Assembly (NCBI GenBank): GCA_013289445.1
Contig: JABCZZ010000006.1
Span: 1 to 64,000 of the forward strand
DNA: 64,000 nucleotides
Direction of reading: 5' to 3'
Origin: Alphaproteobacteria bacterium
Lineage (GTDB): Bacteria > Pseudomonadota > Alphaproteobacteria > Rickettsiales > JABCZZ01
Position numbers and translations under genes: made by a program. Below the pieces are notes generated by a model. That model had not been told where the DNA came from, did not search any database, and saw only the letters and a program-made list of their open reading frames with translations. Of the stretch, positions 52,515 through 62,075 are shown piece by piece; position 1 is the first letter of the stretch; each line of letters starts with the position of its first letter.

Positions 52515-53144
52515 TTATTTTAAAGACCTAATAAAGCTTTCGAGCTGCGGACGGCGCGGGCGCTTCATGCGTTCGGCCTGCAGAATGCACATCACGCGTT
52601 CGGTGGTGGCTTCGAGATCATCGTTGACCAGCACATAGTCATATTCCTGCCAATGGCTGATCTCGGCGGTGGCTTTGGACATGCGGCGTGCTACGATCTC
52701 GTCGCTGTCCTGCGCGCGGGTGCGCAGGCGGCGCTCAAGTTCCTTCATCGATGGCGGCAGGATGAATACGCTCACCAGGTCTTCGCGAGCGACGCGTGAG
52801 AGTTGCCTCGTGCCTTGCCAGTCGATGTCAAACAATACGTCGGTGCCGGAGGTGAGTCTGTCGAGTACGTGCTTGGCAGGTGTGCCGTAATGATAGTCGA
52901 ACACGGTGGCGTGCTCGAGCAATTCGTTCTGCCGGACCATTTCCTGAAAACGCGTTTCGCTGATGAAGTGGTAGTCGCGTCCTTCCATTTCATTGCTGCG
53001 CCTGGGACGGGTGGTGACGGAAATGGAAAGCGCCAGATGCGTATCCATCTCGAGCAGGCGGCGGGAAAGTGTCGTCTTGCCTGCGCCTGAAGGCGAGGAA
53101 AGCACAAACATCAGTCCGCGACGTTTATGGGCGGTGGTGGGCAT
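52515..53144 (-). CDS. gmk: Guanylate kinase
   Basis: A 209-residue Gmk that phosphorylates GMP. SSPSGAGKTTLSRRLL is the P-loop; SVTTRPRRSNEMEGRDYHFI binds GMP; FDIDWQGTRQL and IFILPP-type strand follow. The start at 53144 (MPTTAHKRRG) fits family length; an extension to 53243 would overlap the upstream lipoprotein gene by 68 bases. Confidence 0.96.
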   Translation of the reverse strand: MPTTAHKRRGLMFVLSSPSGAGKTTLSRRLLEMDTHLALSISVTTRPRRSNEMEGRDYHFISETRFQEMVRQNELLEHATVFDYHYGTPAKHVLDRLTSGTDVLFDIDWQGTRQLSRVAREDLVSVFILPPSMKELERRLRTRAQDSDEIVARRMSKATAEISHWQEYDYVLVNDDLEATTERVMCILQAERMKRPRRPQLESFIRSLK

Positions 53145-53175
53145 GCCACTGTTTATAGGCGAACCTGCGGCGCGG

Positions 53176-53523
53176 TCAATGAGTGAGTAATCTGACCCTG
53201 TCCCATTCGGCCTGCGTCTGCTGATTTCGCCAGCCCTTTTCACGCATGCAGGGCGTTATCAAGCCCATACGTTCCTTGTCGAGCGGTTCGGTAACGGCGT
53301 AATCAGGCTCTACCAACACATTATGTGTGCGCAGTATGCCGCGGTCGTCAGGAAGGGTTTCCTGTTCATAATGCGCGGTGGGATATAGATAGTCGGGCAC
53401 AGATTCTTTGGCCTCGCTAAGGCAGTCGGCAAAGTCAGCACGCAATGCCATTTCCTTTGCCGTAGGCGGCGGCGAACAGGCGCTTGCAAGCAATAAAAGG
53501 GCAAGGGGCAAAGCGTATTTCAT
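53176..53523 (-). CDS. Small lipoprotein of unknown function
   Basis: A 115-residue protein with lipoprotein signal MKYALPLALLLLASACS (lipobox ASAC at Cys16). The mature part is polar, with two further cysteines (DCLSEAKE; PCMREKGW) that could form a disulfide. It lies 31 bases upstream of gmk on the same strand. No family is recognised. Confidence 0.72.
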   Translation of the reverse strand: MKYALPLALLLLASACSPPPTAKEMALRADFADCLSEAKESVPDYLYPTAHYEQETLPDDRGILRTHNVLVEPDYAVTEPLDKERMGLITPCMREKGWRNQQTQAEWDRVRLLTH

Positions 53524-53640
53524 AGGTCTCCTGAGGCAGGTATAAGCCTAAATTAGCGCAAAATGCAGTTTAATGCAGCCACTATCAGTTTTCGATGAGT
53601 CTTGTTCTTTTTTACCGTCTGCGCTATCATCGAAGAGAAG

Positions 53641-55785
53641 ATGGATGCACCACCTATGTCCTTTAATTTGGGCCAGAAAAATTGCCCCTCCGTGTCTGCC
53701 GCGCAGAGCGGATTCACCCTTATCCAGCTCAGTATACTTTTGACTATTGCGGCGCTCGTGCTGGTTGTGATGTTACCGGGCACACAGAGCAAGCTCACGG
53801 CTGCCACACTCTCCCAAACTAAGATGAACAACGTGTTTGCAGCGCTGCGTACCTACGAACTTGCCAATGGCACACTGCCATGCCCTGCAGATGGCACCGT
53901 GGCGATGGGCAATAGCGGGTTTGGCGTGGCAGTAGGCAATTCTGGTTCCACCGGAAATTGCAATAATAGCCTTGCCGGCGTTCCCGTGGATATTACGGAT
54001 CATATCGCAACGGGTATCATACCGGTGAAGACACTGGGCCTTCCCGTGGATGCCGCTATTGATGGCTATGGGCGTTTCATCACCTATGCGGTTGATACCA
54101 ATGCTACGGGCACTACGAGTACCGGTTGCTGGCCCTCTGCTGCACTTCTTCCCGTCACGTCGGGTACCAGCGAGCCTCAAATGACGGTGACCGATAACTT
54201 TGTTACCCAGCAGCAAAATGCGGTGGTGGTGTTGGTAAGTCATGGGGCGGATGGGCATGGCGCATGGATACCCACCCCCGGCACAGGCGCAGCAGGTACG
54301 GGTAGCCGTCTTAATGCCGGTTACAGCTGCTCAGGCTATCCGGCTATTTCCATCAGCCCGGGTTGCACCGATGTTGATCAGCTCACCAACGCCCATGTTG
54401 ATCTTTCATTTACCGCCCAGACAACCCTTACGAACTTTGTTAAAAAACAACAGACGGTCTATTTCGACGATATCGTCATGTATGCCAGCCCGTCTTATGC
54501 ACTCAATATGATACCTGCCGCTATTCAAAATGCGGTGGAGGTGACGCCTCCTCCTGCTGGCGTCTACCTTCCCGGACAGGCGATGCCGTTTACCCTAACC
54601 TTCCCCAATACGGTTACCTACAGCGGCGGCTCGTCAAATCCCTCCCTCACGCTTAATTTTATGGGCAACTCGCATTCAGTGCCCACCACCACGGCAAGCG
54701 GGGCAGGCAGCTCGCTTGCATTCAGTTATACGCCGGTGGCGGGAGATGCTTCGACCGTAGGAATCACGCCCCTTGTCAATCTCAATGGCGGCAGCATGAC
54801 GGTCGCCAACAACAATGCCTGCTTTATTTATTTTGTGCCGCCGAATCTGTCTCAGGTCATCGCAAGCCCGCCGCCGGGGATTGCCCTTGATTCTTTGGGT
54901 TATTTTTGGATAGCGGACACTAACAATGATCGGTTTCAGAGATGTACAAGTGGCGGTGGCTGTGGCGTTTACGGATATACCGTACAGGGTAACGGCTCGG
55001 GTGTCCCTGTTCTTAAAAACCCCGCCGGTGTGGGCGTGGATTCAAGCAATAATCTGTATATCGCCGACACCAGCAACAGCCGTATTATGCAATACAACAG
55101 GAGCGGATCTTATAGCTTCATCACCAGTGTTTCTCTGGGGGCCCCTGGTTCCGCTGCAGGGCAGTTTACTGCTCCGACAGGCCTTGTCGTTGATTCATCC
55201 AATAACATCTGGGTAGTCGATTCTGCCAACAACCAAATGCAAAAATGCACCAGTATGACTGCTGCGGGCTGCACCGTATATAAACCCACCGGAGCGGGGG
55301 CCTTCAGCTATCCAACCGGCATGGGCTATGACAAGAATAATAATTTTATCTATGTGGCGGATACGGGAAACAACCGCATACAGCAGTTTACCATGAGCGG
55401 AACGGCGACCACTACCTTTGGTGCAGGAGTGAATTATTTTAACGGTGTGGGCACCACATGCGGCGCGCTCAGCAGACCCGCCGGTGTCGCGGCGGACTCA
55501 TCCGGCAACATCTGGGTGTCGGACACAGGCAATAACCGTATCTTAATGTTTACTAGCAATGGCGCAACATGCACGCAGTACGGCAATGGTTCCGGAACGG
55601 CGGTAGGGTCATTCATTAATCCTGCAGGAATGGTGTTTGATGGCAGCAATAATTTGTGGGTGGTGGACGCTAATAATAGCCGTATAGAAGAGTTACAATA
55701 TAATGGCGGCCTGTATAACCTATATGCTGCTTTTGGCACTGCGGGCTCCAGCCAAACTACCGGTGCCAACCAGTTTTCATTCTAA
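53641..55785 (+). CDS. Prepilin N-terminus fused to six-bladed NHL propeller
   Basis: A 714-residue protein from ATG 53641 (53602 and 53656 are alternatives). Gly24 precedes FTLIQLSILLTIAALVLVV, a prepilin signal and helix with Gln instead of Glu at mature position 5. Residues ~45-270 form a Gly/Thr-rich domain with cysteines, ~300-390 an Ig-like stretch, and from ~400 six NHL units of the type GVGVDSSNNLYIADTSNSRI. NHL propellers bind protein or glycan ligands, so this may be a tip-located or cell-surface adhesin carried on a pilus. It is convergent with ubiG, overlapping by four bases. Confidence 0.82.
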   Translation: MDAPPMSFNLGQKNCPSVSAAQSGFTLIQLSILLTIAALVLVVMLPGTQSKLTAATLSQTKMNNVFAALRTYELANGTLPCPADGTVAMGNSGFGVAVGNSGSTGNCNNSLAGVPVDITDHIATGIIPVKTLGLPVDAAIDGYGRFITYAVDTNATGTTSTGCWPSAALLPVTSGTSEPQMTVTDNFVTQQQNAVVVLVSHGADGHGAWIPTPGTGAAGTGSRLNAGYSCSGYPAISISPGCTDVDQLTNAHVDLSFTAQTTLTNFVKKQQTVYFDDIVMYASPSYALNMIPAAIQNAVEVTPPPAGVYLPGQAMPFTLTFPNTVTYSGGSSNPSLTLNFMGNSHSVPTTTASGAGSSLAFSYTPVAGDASTVGITPLVNLNGGSMTVANNNACFIYFVPPNLSQVIASPPPGIALDSLGYFWIADTNNDRFQRCTSGGGCGVYGYTVQGNGSGVPVLKNPAGVGVDSSNNLYIADTSNSRIMQYNRSGSYSFITSVSLGAPGSAAGQFTAPTGLVVDSSNNIWVVDSANNQMQKCTSMTAAGCTVYKPTGAGAFSYPTGMGYDKNNNFIYVADTGNNRIQQFTMSGTATTTFGAGVNYFNGVGTTCGALSRPAGVAADSSGNIWVSDTGNNRILMFTSNGATCTQYGNGSGTAVGSFINPAGMVFDGSNNLWVVDANNSRIEELQYNGGLYNLYAAFGTAGSSQTTGANQFSF

Positions 55786-56537
55786 GCGGATGGTCGCGAC
55801 TTTGCTGCGACAAGCATATAATTAACATCCAGATCGGAATCTGAAAGTTGCCAGCTGTTTTTCAGCGGCATGAATGTCATGCCCGTCATGTGTAAAATAT
55901 CCATGTCTTGCTGGCGCAGAGGTGCGCAGATCTCGGAAGGCCGAAGGAATTTCTTCCATGTATGTGTGCCGCGCGGAAGCCAGCGCATGACGTATTCCGC
56001 GCCGACAATCGCCAGCGCATAGGATTTGACGGTGCGGTTGAGGGTAGAGACGAACAACAGCCCGCCGGGCTTCACCAGCGTCGCACAAGCGCTCAGGAAG
56101 ACTGCGACATCGGCGACATGCTCCACAATCTCAAGCGCAAGCACGATATCGAAGTTTTTTTTCTGCTCGGCGAGTGTTTCTGCCGCCGCATGCTGGTAGT
56201 TGATCGCAAGCCCCATTTTCTGTGCATGCAGCGATGCGACCGCGATATTTTTTTCGGAGGCATCGATGCCGGTGACATTCGCACCCATGCGCGCCATAGG
56301 TTCGCAGATGAGACCGCCGCCACAGCCGATATCCAGCACGCTCAGCCCGGCAAGCGGCTTTAGCTGGTCAGGATTTCTCTTCAGATGTGCGCAGATCTGA
56401 TCGCGCAGGTATTGCAGGCGCACGGGGCCCATGCGGTGCAGGGGTTTGAATTTGCCGTTCTCGTCCCACCACTCCTCGGCGATGCGCGAGAAGCGTTCGA
56501 TTTCATCGTTGTCGACGGTTTGCGCTGCAAGTGTCAT
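55782..56537 (-). CDS. ubiG: Ubiquinone biosynthesis O-methyltransferase
   Basis: A 251-residue UbiG, the SAM-dependent methyltransferase for both O-methylations of ubiquinone synthesis. EIERFSRIAEEWWDENGKFKPLHRMGPVRLQYL is the family start; VLDIGCGGGLICEPMARMGANVTGID binds SAM; ALEIVEHVADV and FVSTLNRT follow. It is divergent from rimI with a 27-base space, close to lysC as in many Alphaproteobacteria. Confidence 0.97.
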   Translation of the reverse strand: MTLAAQTVDNDEIERFSRIAEEWWDENGKFKPLHRMGPVRLQYLRDQICAHLKRNPDQLKPLAGLSVLDIGCGGGLICEPMARMGANVTGIDASEKNIAVASLHAQKMGLAINYQHAAAETLAEQKKNFDIVLALEIVEHVADVAVFLSACATLVKPGGLLFVSTLNRTVKSYALAIVGAEYVMRWLPRGTHTWKKFLRPSEICAPLRQQDMDILHMTGMTFMPLKNSWQLSDSDLDVNYMLVAAKSRPSA

Positions 56538-56564
56538 AATGCCGCTACTGTAAGGGAGTCAGCC

Positions 56565-57005
56565 TTGCCAATCAATATAGAGATTACGTCTGCACCGGAT
56601 ATAAAGGCACTTAGCGCCATTCATGCGGCCTGTTTTGAAAGCGGCTGGGATGCGCAGGCCATGGCCCATCTGCTATCGGTCGCAGGCACATGGGCATTTG
56701 TTGCTCCGGCGGGCAGCGGGTTTGCCCTGCTGCGTACGGTAGCGGGCGAAGCGGAAATTCTCACGCTGGGCGTATTGCCGCAACATCGCAAACGAGGCGT
56801 CGGCAAGGCAATCGTTGCTGCCATATGCGCTTGGGCGGCAGAACGTAAGATGCAGGCCGTGTTTCTCGAAGTACGCCAGGGTAACGAAGCGGCACAGCGG
56901 CTTTATCGCAAACGGGGCTTTGCGCTTATTTCCACGCGCAAGGGCTACTATCGTAATGCAGATGGAAGCACTGAAGATGCCGCCCTGCTGCGCTATACAC
57001 CCTAA
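56565..57005 (+). CDS. rimI: GNAT acetyltransferase, RimI type
   Basis: A 146-residue GNAT protein: ILTLGVLPQHRKRGVGKAIV is the acetyl-CoA-binding segment and NEAAQRLYRKRGFALISTRKGYY the C-terminal part, as in RimI, which acetylates the N-terminus of ribosomal protein S18. The start is TTG 56565, chosen because AAGGGAG lies six bases upstream; the open frame extends to 56385 but that part is antisense to ubiG and lacks family likeness. Confidence 0.9.
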   Translation: MPINIEITSAPDIKALSAIHAACFESGWDAQAMAHLLSVAGTWAFVAPAGSGFALLRTVAGEAEILTLGVLPQHRKRGVGKAIVAAICAWAAERKMQAVFLEVRQGNEAAQRLYRKRGFALISTRKGYYRNADGSTEDAALLRYTP

Positions 57006-57079
57006 ATCTTTACTTTCCACTGGCAAAAACGCACGGTTTGGGCTTATATGCGGGGCCTAAAAACCCGAATGACTTAACT

Positions 57080-58306
57080 ATGGCACTGATAGTACAAAAA
57101 TTTGGCGGCACCTCGGTGGCGGATCTTGACCGTATCGCCAATGTCGCGCGCAAAGTAAAAAAAGAAATCGATCAGGGCCATCAAGTCGCTGTCGTGGTCT
57201 CGGCCATGGCGGGTGTGACGGATCAGCTGGTAAGTCTTGTGCGCCAGATTTCGCCGCTGGGTACGCCTGCCGCGGTTGAAGAATATGATGCGGTGGTGTC
57301 TTCCGGCGAGCAGGTGACTTCCGGGCTGCTAGCGCTTACGCTCAATGAAATGGGTATTCCTGCGCGGTCCTGGTTTGGCTGGCAGATTCCGCTGATGAGT
57401 GATGATGCGCATAGCAAGGCACGCATTCACGATGTAAAAACCGAAGGCATTCTTGCCTCGCTCAAGGCTGGCAATGTGGCAGTGGTGGCGGGATTTCAGG
57501 GTGTTGACAGCAAAGGTCGCGTCTCGACGCTGGGCCGTGGCGGTTCGGATACGTCTGCGGTGGCGCTCGCCGCTGCGCTCGGCGCTGAGCGCTGCGATAT
57601 TTATACCGACGTGGACGGCGTCTATACCGCTGATCCGCGTGTCGTCACCAAGGCGCGCAAGCTGCGCAAGGTGGCGTATGAGGAAATTCTCGAGATGGCG
57701 TCGCAAGGTGCCAAAGTGCTGCAGACGCGCTCGGTCGAAATGGCGATGAATCACGCCGTGCGCGTGCAGGTGCTCTCAAGTTTCAGCGACGTTGAAGGAA
57801 CATTACTGGTAGACGAGGAGGAAGTTGTGGAAAGAAGAAAAGTGACAGGCATAGCCTATAGCCGGGACGAAGCGCGTATCACGCTGACGTCGGTGGCAAA
57901 CATTCCCGGAGTCAGCGCTGCCATTTTCGGCCCGCTTGCTGATGCCGGCATCAATGTTGACATGATCGTCCAAAACGTTACCGAAGGCGGCAAGGAGACT
58001 GACGTCACCTTTACCGTGCCACGCGGCGATCTTGACCGCGCGGTGGCGGCAGTGGAGAAATCCAAAACCAAAATTAAATATAAGACCATGCATTCAGATA
58101 AAGGCGTGGCCAAAGTATCGGTTATCGGCGTGGGCATGCGCAGCCATGTCGGCATTGCCCAGGAAATGTTCAAGACGCTTTCCGATAAAAACATCAATAT
58201 TCTGGTGATTTCGACGTCGGAAATCAAAATTTCCGTTCTTATTGCCGAAGAATATACCGAGCTTGCGCTGCGCGCTCTGCATACCGCCTACGGCCTTGAC
58301 GGCTAG
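57080..58306 (+). CDS. lysC: Aspartate kinase
   Basis: A 408-residue aspartokinase, the first step to lysine, threonine and methionine. MALIVQKFGGTSVAD opens it; GFQGVDSKGRVSTLGRGGSDTSAVALA and DVDGVYTADPR are the kinase hallmarks. Two ACT domains follow (from ~265 and ~340), which bind the feedback inhibitors lysine and/or threonine. ATG 57080 is the family start; the frame extends 14 codons upstream without likeness. Confidence 0.97.
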   Translation: MALIVQKFGGTSVADLDRIANVARKVKKEIDQGHQVAVVVSAMAGVTDQLVSLVRQISPLGTPAAVEEYDAVVSSGEQVTSGLLALTLNEMGIPARSWFGWQIPLMSDDAHSKARIHDVKTEGILASLKAGNVAVVAGFQGVDSKGRVSTLGRGGSDTSAVALAAALGAERCDIYTDVDGVYTADPRVVTKARKLRKVAYEEILEMASQGAKVLQTRSVEMAMNHAVRVQVLSSFSDVEGTLLVDEEEVVERRKVTGIAYSRDEARITLTSVANIPGVSAAIFGPLADAGINVDMIVQNVTEGGKETDVTFTVPRGDLDRAVAAVEKSKTKIKYKTMHSDKGVAKVSVIGVGMRSHVGIAQEMFKTLSDKNINILVISTSEIKISVLIAEEYTELALRALHTAYGLDG

Positions 58307-58340
58307 CAAACGCAAGATGATTGCGGTTTAGCGGCCTTTG

Positions 58341-58365
58341 TGTTACGACGTGTTACATCGTAACA
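58341..58365 (+). promoter_or_regulatory. Palindrome with three TGTTAC half-sites (candidate RHH operator)
   Basis: TGTTACGA (58341-58348) is the perfect inverted copy of TCGTAACA (58358-58365). Another TGTTAC begins at 58351, exactly 10 bp after the first, so three half-sites lie on one face of the helix. The element ends 18 bases before the start of a gene whose product opens with a ribbon-helix-helix DNA-binding domain, which makes autoregulation likely. Confidence 0.65.
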
Positions 58366-58383
58366 TATGCAGGTGTGCGTTTC

Positions 58384-59676
58384 ATGGGCCTTCGCAGCTT
58401 TCGTTTGCAGGAAGACGTCGTCAAAATGTTGTCGCAGCTCGTCGACAAGGCACAGCGCAGTGGCAACTGGATCGCCAATGAAGCGCTGCGGGAATATTTT
58501 TCGCGCCGCGAGTTGGAAGAGACGCGTTGGCAGGAAGCTATCAAGGCATTCGAAGGCCTCAAACGTGAGAAACTGGCCGATGGTAAAGAAATACTGGCGC
58601 GTATGCAGGGCTGGTTCCAGGAAAAAAAGAAGCAGGCATATGACTGGAGCCATGCAGCTGAGCCGACAACCCATCTGCGGACATTATGGCGGCGCGGAAC
58701 CGAATTTCTTGGTTGCGAATACGCCGTCCTGGGGGGCGCGATGACATGGGTATCCGAACATCATTTAGTGGCAGCGCTCAGCAATGCCGGTGCGTTTGGC
58801 GTTATAGCCTGTGGCTCGATGTCGCCTGAACTGCTTGAAAAAGAGATTGTTGAAACACAGCGGATCACCGCCAAGCCTTTCGGCGTCAATATCATCATCA
58901 TGCATCCTGAACTCGACGAACTCATCGCCGTATGCCGCAAACAGAAAATCTCGCACATCGTGCTGGCGGGCGGCATTCCCAAAGCCAAGACCGTGCAATC
59001 GATCAAAGCGTTCGGCGCCAAGGTGATCTGTTTCGCCCCCTCGGTAGCCATTGCCAAGAAACTGGTGAAACTTGGTGCCGATGCGCTCATTATCGAAGGC
59101 ATGGAAGCGGGCGGCCATATCGGCCCGGTGTCAACCTCGGTGCTGGCGCAGGAAATCCTGCCGGAAATTCGTACTATCCCGGTATTCATCGCCGGCGGTA
59201 TTGGTCGCGGCGAAGCCATCGCCGGCTATCTTGAAATGGGCGCATCTGGGGTGCAATTGGGCACACGCTTTGTCTGTGCGAGCGAGTCCATCGCCCATCC
59301 GAAATTCAAGGAAATGTTCATCCGCAGCCAGGCGCGGGATGCGATGCCCTCGGTGCAGGTGGACAGGGATTTCCCGGTCATTGCAGTGCGCGCAATCGAA
59401 AACAAGGCCACGGAAGCGTTTATCCGTTTCCAGCACGAAGTGATTGCCCGTTATAAAAAAGGTGAGTTCGGCAAAAAAGAGGCGCAGCTGCAAATAGAGC
59501 ATTTTTGGGCAGGCGCGCTCAAGCGTGCAGTTATTGAAGGTGACATTGAGAACGGGTCGGTAATGGCTGGCCAGAGCGTGGGCATGGTCACACGCGAAGA
59601 GCCCGTCGCCGCTATCCTCGCCGAGCTGATTGGACAGGCGCAGAGCTATCTCACTCGCCATCAGCACGCGGCATAA
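58384..59676 (+). CDS. Ribbon-helix-helix domain fused to nitronate monooxygenase-like flavin oxidoreductase
   Basis: A 430-residue protein. Residues 3-40 (RSFRLQEDVVKMLSQLVDKA, SGNWIANEALREYF) form a CopG/RHH DNA-binding domain. A charged helical linker follows to ~98. Then comes a complete FMN TIM-barrel of the nitronate monooxygenase/FabK type: CEYAVLGGAMTWV, LSNAGAFGVIACG, GMEAGGH (His245, catalytic position) and FIAGGIGRGEAIAGYLEMGASGVQLGTRF. Normal family members start directly at the barrel. ATG 58384 is preceded by AGGTG. A palindrome lies just upstream. It resembles PutA in logic: a flavoenzyme controlling its own gene. Substrate unknown. Confidence 0.85.
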   Translation: MGLRSFRLQEDVVKMLSQLVDKAQRSGNWIANEALREYFSRRELEETRWQEAIKAFEGLKREKLADGKEILARMQGWFQEKKKQAYDWSHAAEPTTHLRTLWRRGTEFLGCEYAVLGGAMTWVSEHHLVAALSNAGAFGVIACGSMSPELLEKEIVETQRITAKPFGVNIIIMHPELDELIAVCRKQKISHIVLAGGIPKAKTVQSIKAFGAKVICFAPSVAIAKKLVKLGADALIIEGMEAGGHIGPVSTSVLAQEILPEIRTIPVFIAGGIGRGEAIAGYLEMGASGVQLGTRFVCASESIAHPKFKEMFIRSQARDAMPSVQVDRDFPVIAVRAIENKATEAFIRFQHEVIARYKKGEFGKKEAQLQIEHFWAGALKRAVIEGDIENGSVMAGQSVGMVTREEPVAAILAELIGQAQSYLTRHQHAA

Positions 59677-59789
59677 CCGTGGCGGAGCAAAAAACATGCT
59701 GCATTGCAGCATAAGCGCCATTTTCCCGTACCGCTTTTCCCCGGGATTGTATACACTGAATAACAAACCACAAAAAAAGCCTGAATGCC

Positions 59790-62075
59790 ATGCCGCGCAT
59801 AGTGCCGAAGCCCGCTGAAGATGCGTCCTCCCCGCTGATATTGCTGCGGCGAATTCGTGACGTCATGGCTTCGCCCGATTCCCCGCAGGAGCGCCTCAAC
59901 GCCATCGTCAAGGTTATCGCCCAGGAGATGCGCTGTGATGTGTGCTCGGTCTATATGCTGCGCGCGGGCGATGTACTTGAACTCTTTGCCAATGTCGGTC
60001 TGAATCCTTCTTCAGTGCATTTGACGCGCCTCAATGTAGGCGAAGGCCTTGTAGGCGATATTGCCGCCACCGCCGCACCGCTCAATCTTGCCGATGCGCA
60101 GCATCATCCTAAATTCGCCTATCGTCCGGAAACCGGTGAAGAAAAATATCATGCCTTTGTCGGCGTACCCATCTTGCAGAGCAGCAAAGTCGTGGGTGTG
60201 CTCGTCGTGCAGGACAAACAGGAAAAAACCTTCAGCAGCGATCAGATTGAAGTGCTGCAGACGGTGGCGATGGTACTCTCTGAGCTTAATCAATCCGGCA
60301 AGCTCGTCAGCCGCACTGAGCTGCGCGAAGGCAGCAGCACCACGCTGTATTCCCAGCATATGGTGGGCATGAAATTCGCTCCGGGCATTGCCCGCGGCAT
60401 AGCCATCATGCACCGCAAGCGCATTGACGTGAAAATCTCGGTGGCGGACGATCCCGGCCATGAACTTGAGCGACTGCAGATGGGGCTCAACGGGCTGCAG
60501 GATTCGATCGATGCGCTTATCAAACAGGCCGAACTTGAGGGCGGTGAAGAGCAACGCGATATCATGGAAGCCTACCAGATGTTCGCGCATGACAAGGGCT
60601 GGATTAACCAGATTGTTGAGGGCATCAATAACGGGCTTACTGCTGAATCGGCTGTGCGCAAGGCGCAGGACGAAATGGCGGTGCGCATGAGTGAAGTGCA
60701 GAGCGAATATATACGTGATCGGCTGCACGATCTGGAGGATGTTTCCAATCGGCTCATCCAGCAGCTCTCGGGCGAACATCGCAGCGTCAATCCAGGCGAA
60801 CTTCCCGCACGCTTCATTCTGGTGGCGCGTGAACTCGGGCCCGCCGAATTGCTCGAATACGGTCGCCGCAAACTCAAGGGACTCATCCTTGAAGATGGCG
60901 CGGCCACGTCGCATATCGTCATCATCGCGCGTGCCATGGATATTCCCGTTGTAGGCAAAATCGCTGGTGCGGTGGGGCTTATCCAGTCGGGTGACCCGGT
61001 GATTGTCGATGGCGATAACGGCGAGGTCTATATCCGTCCCGGCGAGGATATTGAGCGCACCTTTGCCGAACATATCCGTGCCAGCCGTGCGCGCAATGAA
61101 GCCTATGCCGCGCAGCACGATCTGCCGCCGGTGACGAAGGACGGCGAGCGTCTTTCGCTGAACATCAATGCCGGCCTGTTCGTGGATGTAAAACACCTGC
61201 ATGCGAACGATGTTGACGGCATCGGGCTTTACCGCACCGAACTGCCTTATCTGATTTCCTCAACGATGCCTGACGTGAAGTCGCAAAGTAAAGTCTACGG
61301 CAAGATATTACGCCAGGCCGGGGACAAACGCGTCATCTTCCGCACGTTTGATATCGGCGGCGATAAACAGCTGCCCTATTTCCCCATCGACGGCGAAGAA
61401 AACCCGGCACTGGGCTGGCGTGCCACACGCATCGGGCTGGACAGGCCTGCGATTCTGCGCCGCCAGTTTCGCGCGCTGATTCATGCTGCTTCTGATCGCA
61501 CGCTTAACGTCATGTTGCCTTTCATCACGCAGGTCTATGAGCTCGATGAAGCACGCAAGCTGCTCAATATGGAACTCGAACGTGCCAAGCAGGAAGGCAT
61601 GACCTTGCCGCGTAAAGTACGCGTGGGCACGATGATCGAGGTGCCCGCCATACTCTGGCAGCTGCCGGCACTGCTCAAGCGCGTGGATTTCATTTCCATC
61701 GGCAGCAATGATCTGCTGCAATTCCTCTTTGCTTGCGATCGCGGCAGCCAGCGTGTTTCGGATCGCTACGATGTGCTTGCGCCCGAAGTGCTTCACATCA
61801 TCCGCAATATCGCGACGGAATGTAACAAAGTCGGGGTGGAGGCGGGGTTCTGCGGCGAGATGGCGAGAAAGCCTCTTGAAGCCATGGCGCTGATTGGCGC
61901 GGGACTGCGCTCGCTTTCCGTACCGCCCTCAGGTCTGGGGCCGGTCAAGGCGATGATCCGCAGCCTTAACGCCAAGAGCATCACTGCGTATGTGGATGAA
62001 CTCATCGCTTCACCCGAGCGCAGCGTGCGCCATCAGCTTGAAGAATATGCGCGTGAGCATAAAATCGTCCTATGA
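59790..62075 (+). CDS. ptsP: Phosphoenolpyruvate-protein phosphotransferase PtsP (EI-Ntr)
   Basis: A 761-residue EI-Ntr, first enzyme of the nitrogen phosphotransferase system. An N-terminal GAF domain (~20-170; binds glutamine or 2-oxoglutarate in studied cases) precedes the PTS enzyme I part: phospho-accepting His375 in GAATSHIVIIAR, FRTFDIGGDKQLPYF, MLPFITQVYEL, GTMIEVPA, and SNDLLQFLFACDR with GFCGEMA for PEP binding. It overlaps the next gene by four bases (ATGA). Confidence 0.97.
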   Translation: MPRIVPKPAEDASSPLILLRRIRDVMASPDSPQERLNAIVKVIAQEMRCDVCSVYMLRAGDVLELFANVGLNPSSVHLTRLNVGEGLVGDIAATAAPLNLADAQHHPKFAYRPETGEEKYHAFVGVPILQSSKVVGVLVVQDKQEKTFSSDQIEVLQTVAMVLSELNQSGKLVSRTELREGSSTTLYSQHMVGMKFAPGIARGIAIMHRKRIDVKISVADDPGHELERLQMGLNGLQDSIDALIKQAELEGGEEQRDIMEAYQMFAHDKGWINQIVEGINNGLTAESAVRKAQDEMAVRMSEVQSEYIRDRLHDLEDVSNRLIQQLSGEHRSVNPGELPARFILVARELGPAELLEYGRRKLKGLILEDGAATSHIVIIARAMDIPVVGKIAGAVGLIQSGDPVIVDGDNGEVYIRPGEDIERTFAEHIRASRARNEAYAAQHDLPPVTKDGERLSLNINAGLFVDVKHLHANDVDGIGLYRTELPYLISSTMPDVKSQSKVYGKILRQAGDKRVIFRTFDIGGDKQLPYFPIDGEENPALGWRATRIGLDRPAILRRQFRALIHAASDRTLNVMLPFITQVYELDEARKLLNMELERAKQEGMTLPRKVRVGTMIEVPAILWQLPALLKRVDFISIGSNDLLQFLFACDRGSQRVSDRYDVLAPEVLHIIRNIATECNKVGVEAGFCGEMARKPLEAMALIGAGLRSLSVPPSGLGPVKAMIRSLNAKSITAYVDELIASPERSVRHQLEEYAREHKIVL

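Noticed and set aside
60012..61202. 396-residue open frame antisense to ptsP
   Set aside because: It is His/Arg-rich with no signal, motif or ribosome site, and lies fully inside a conserved gene on the other strand.
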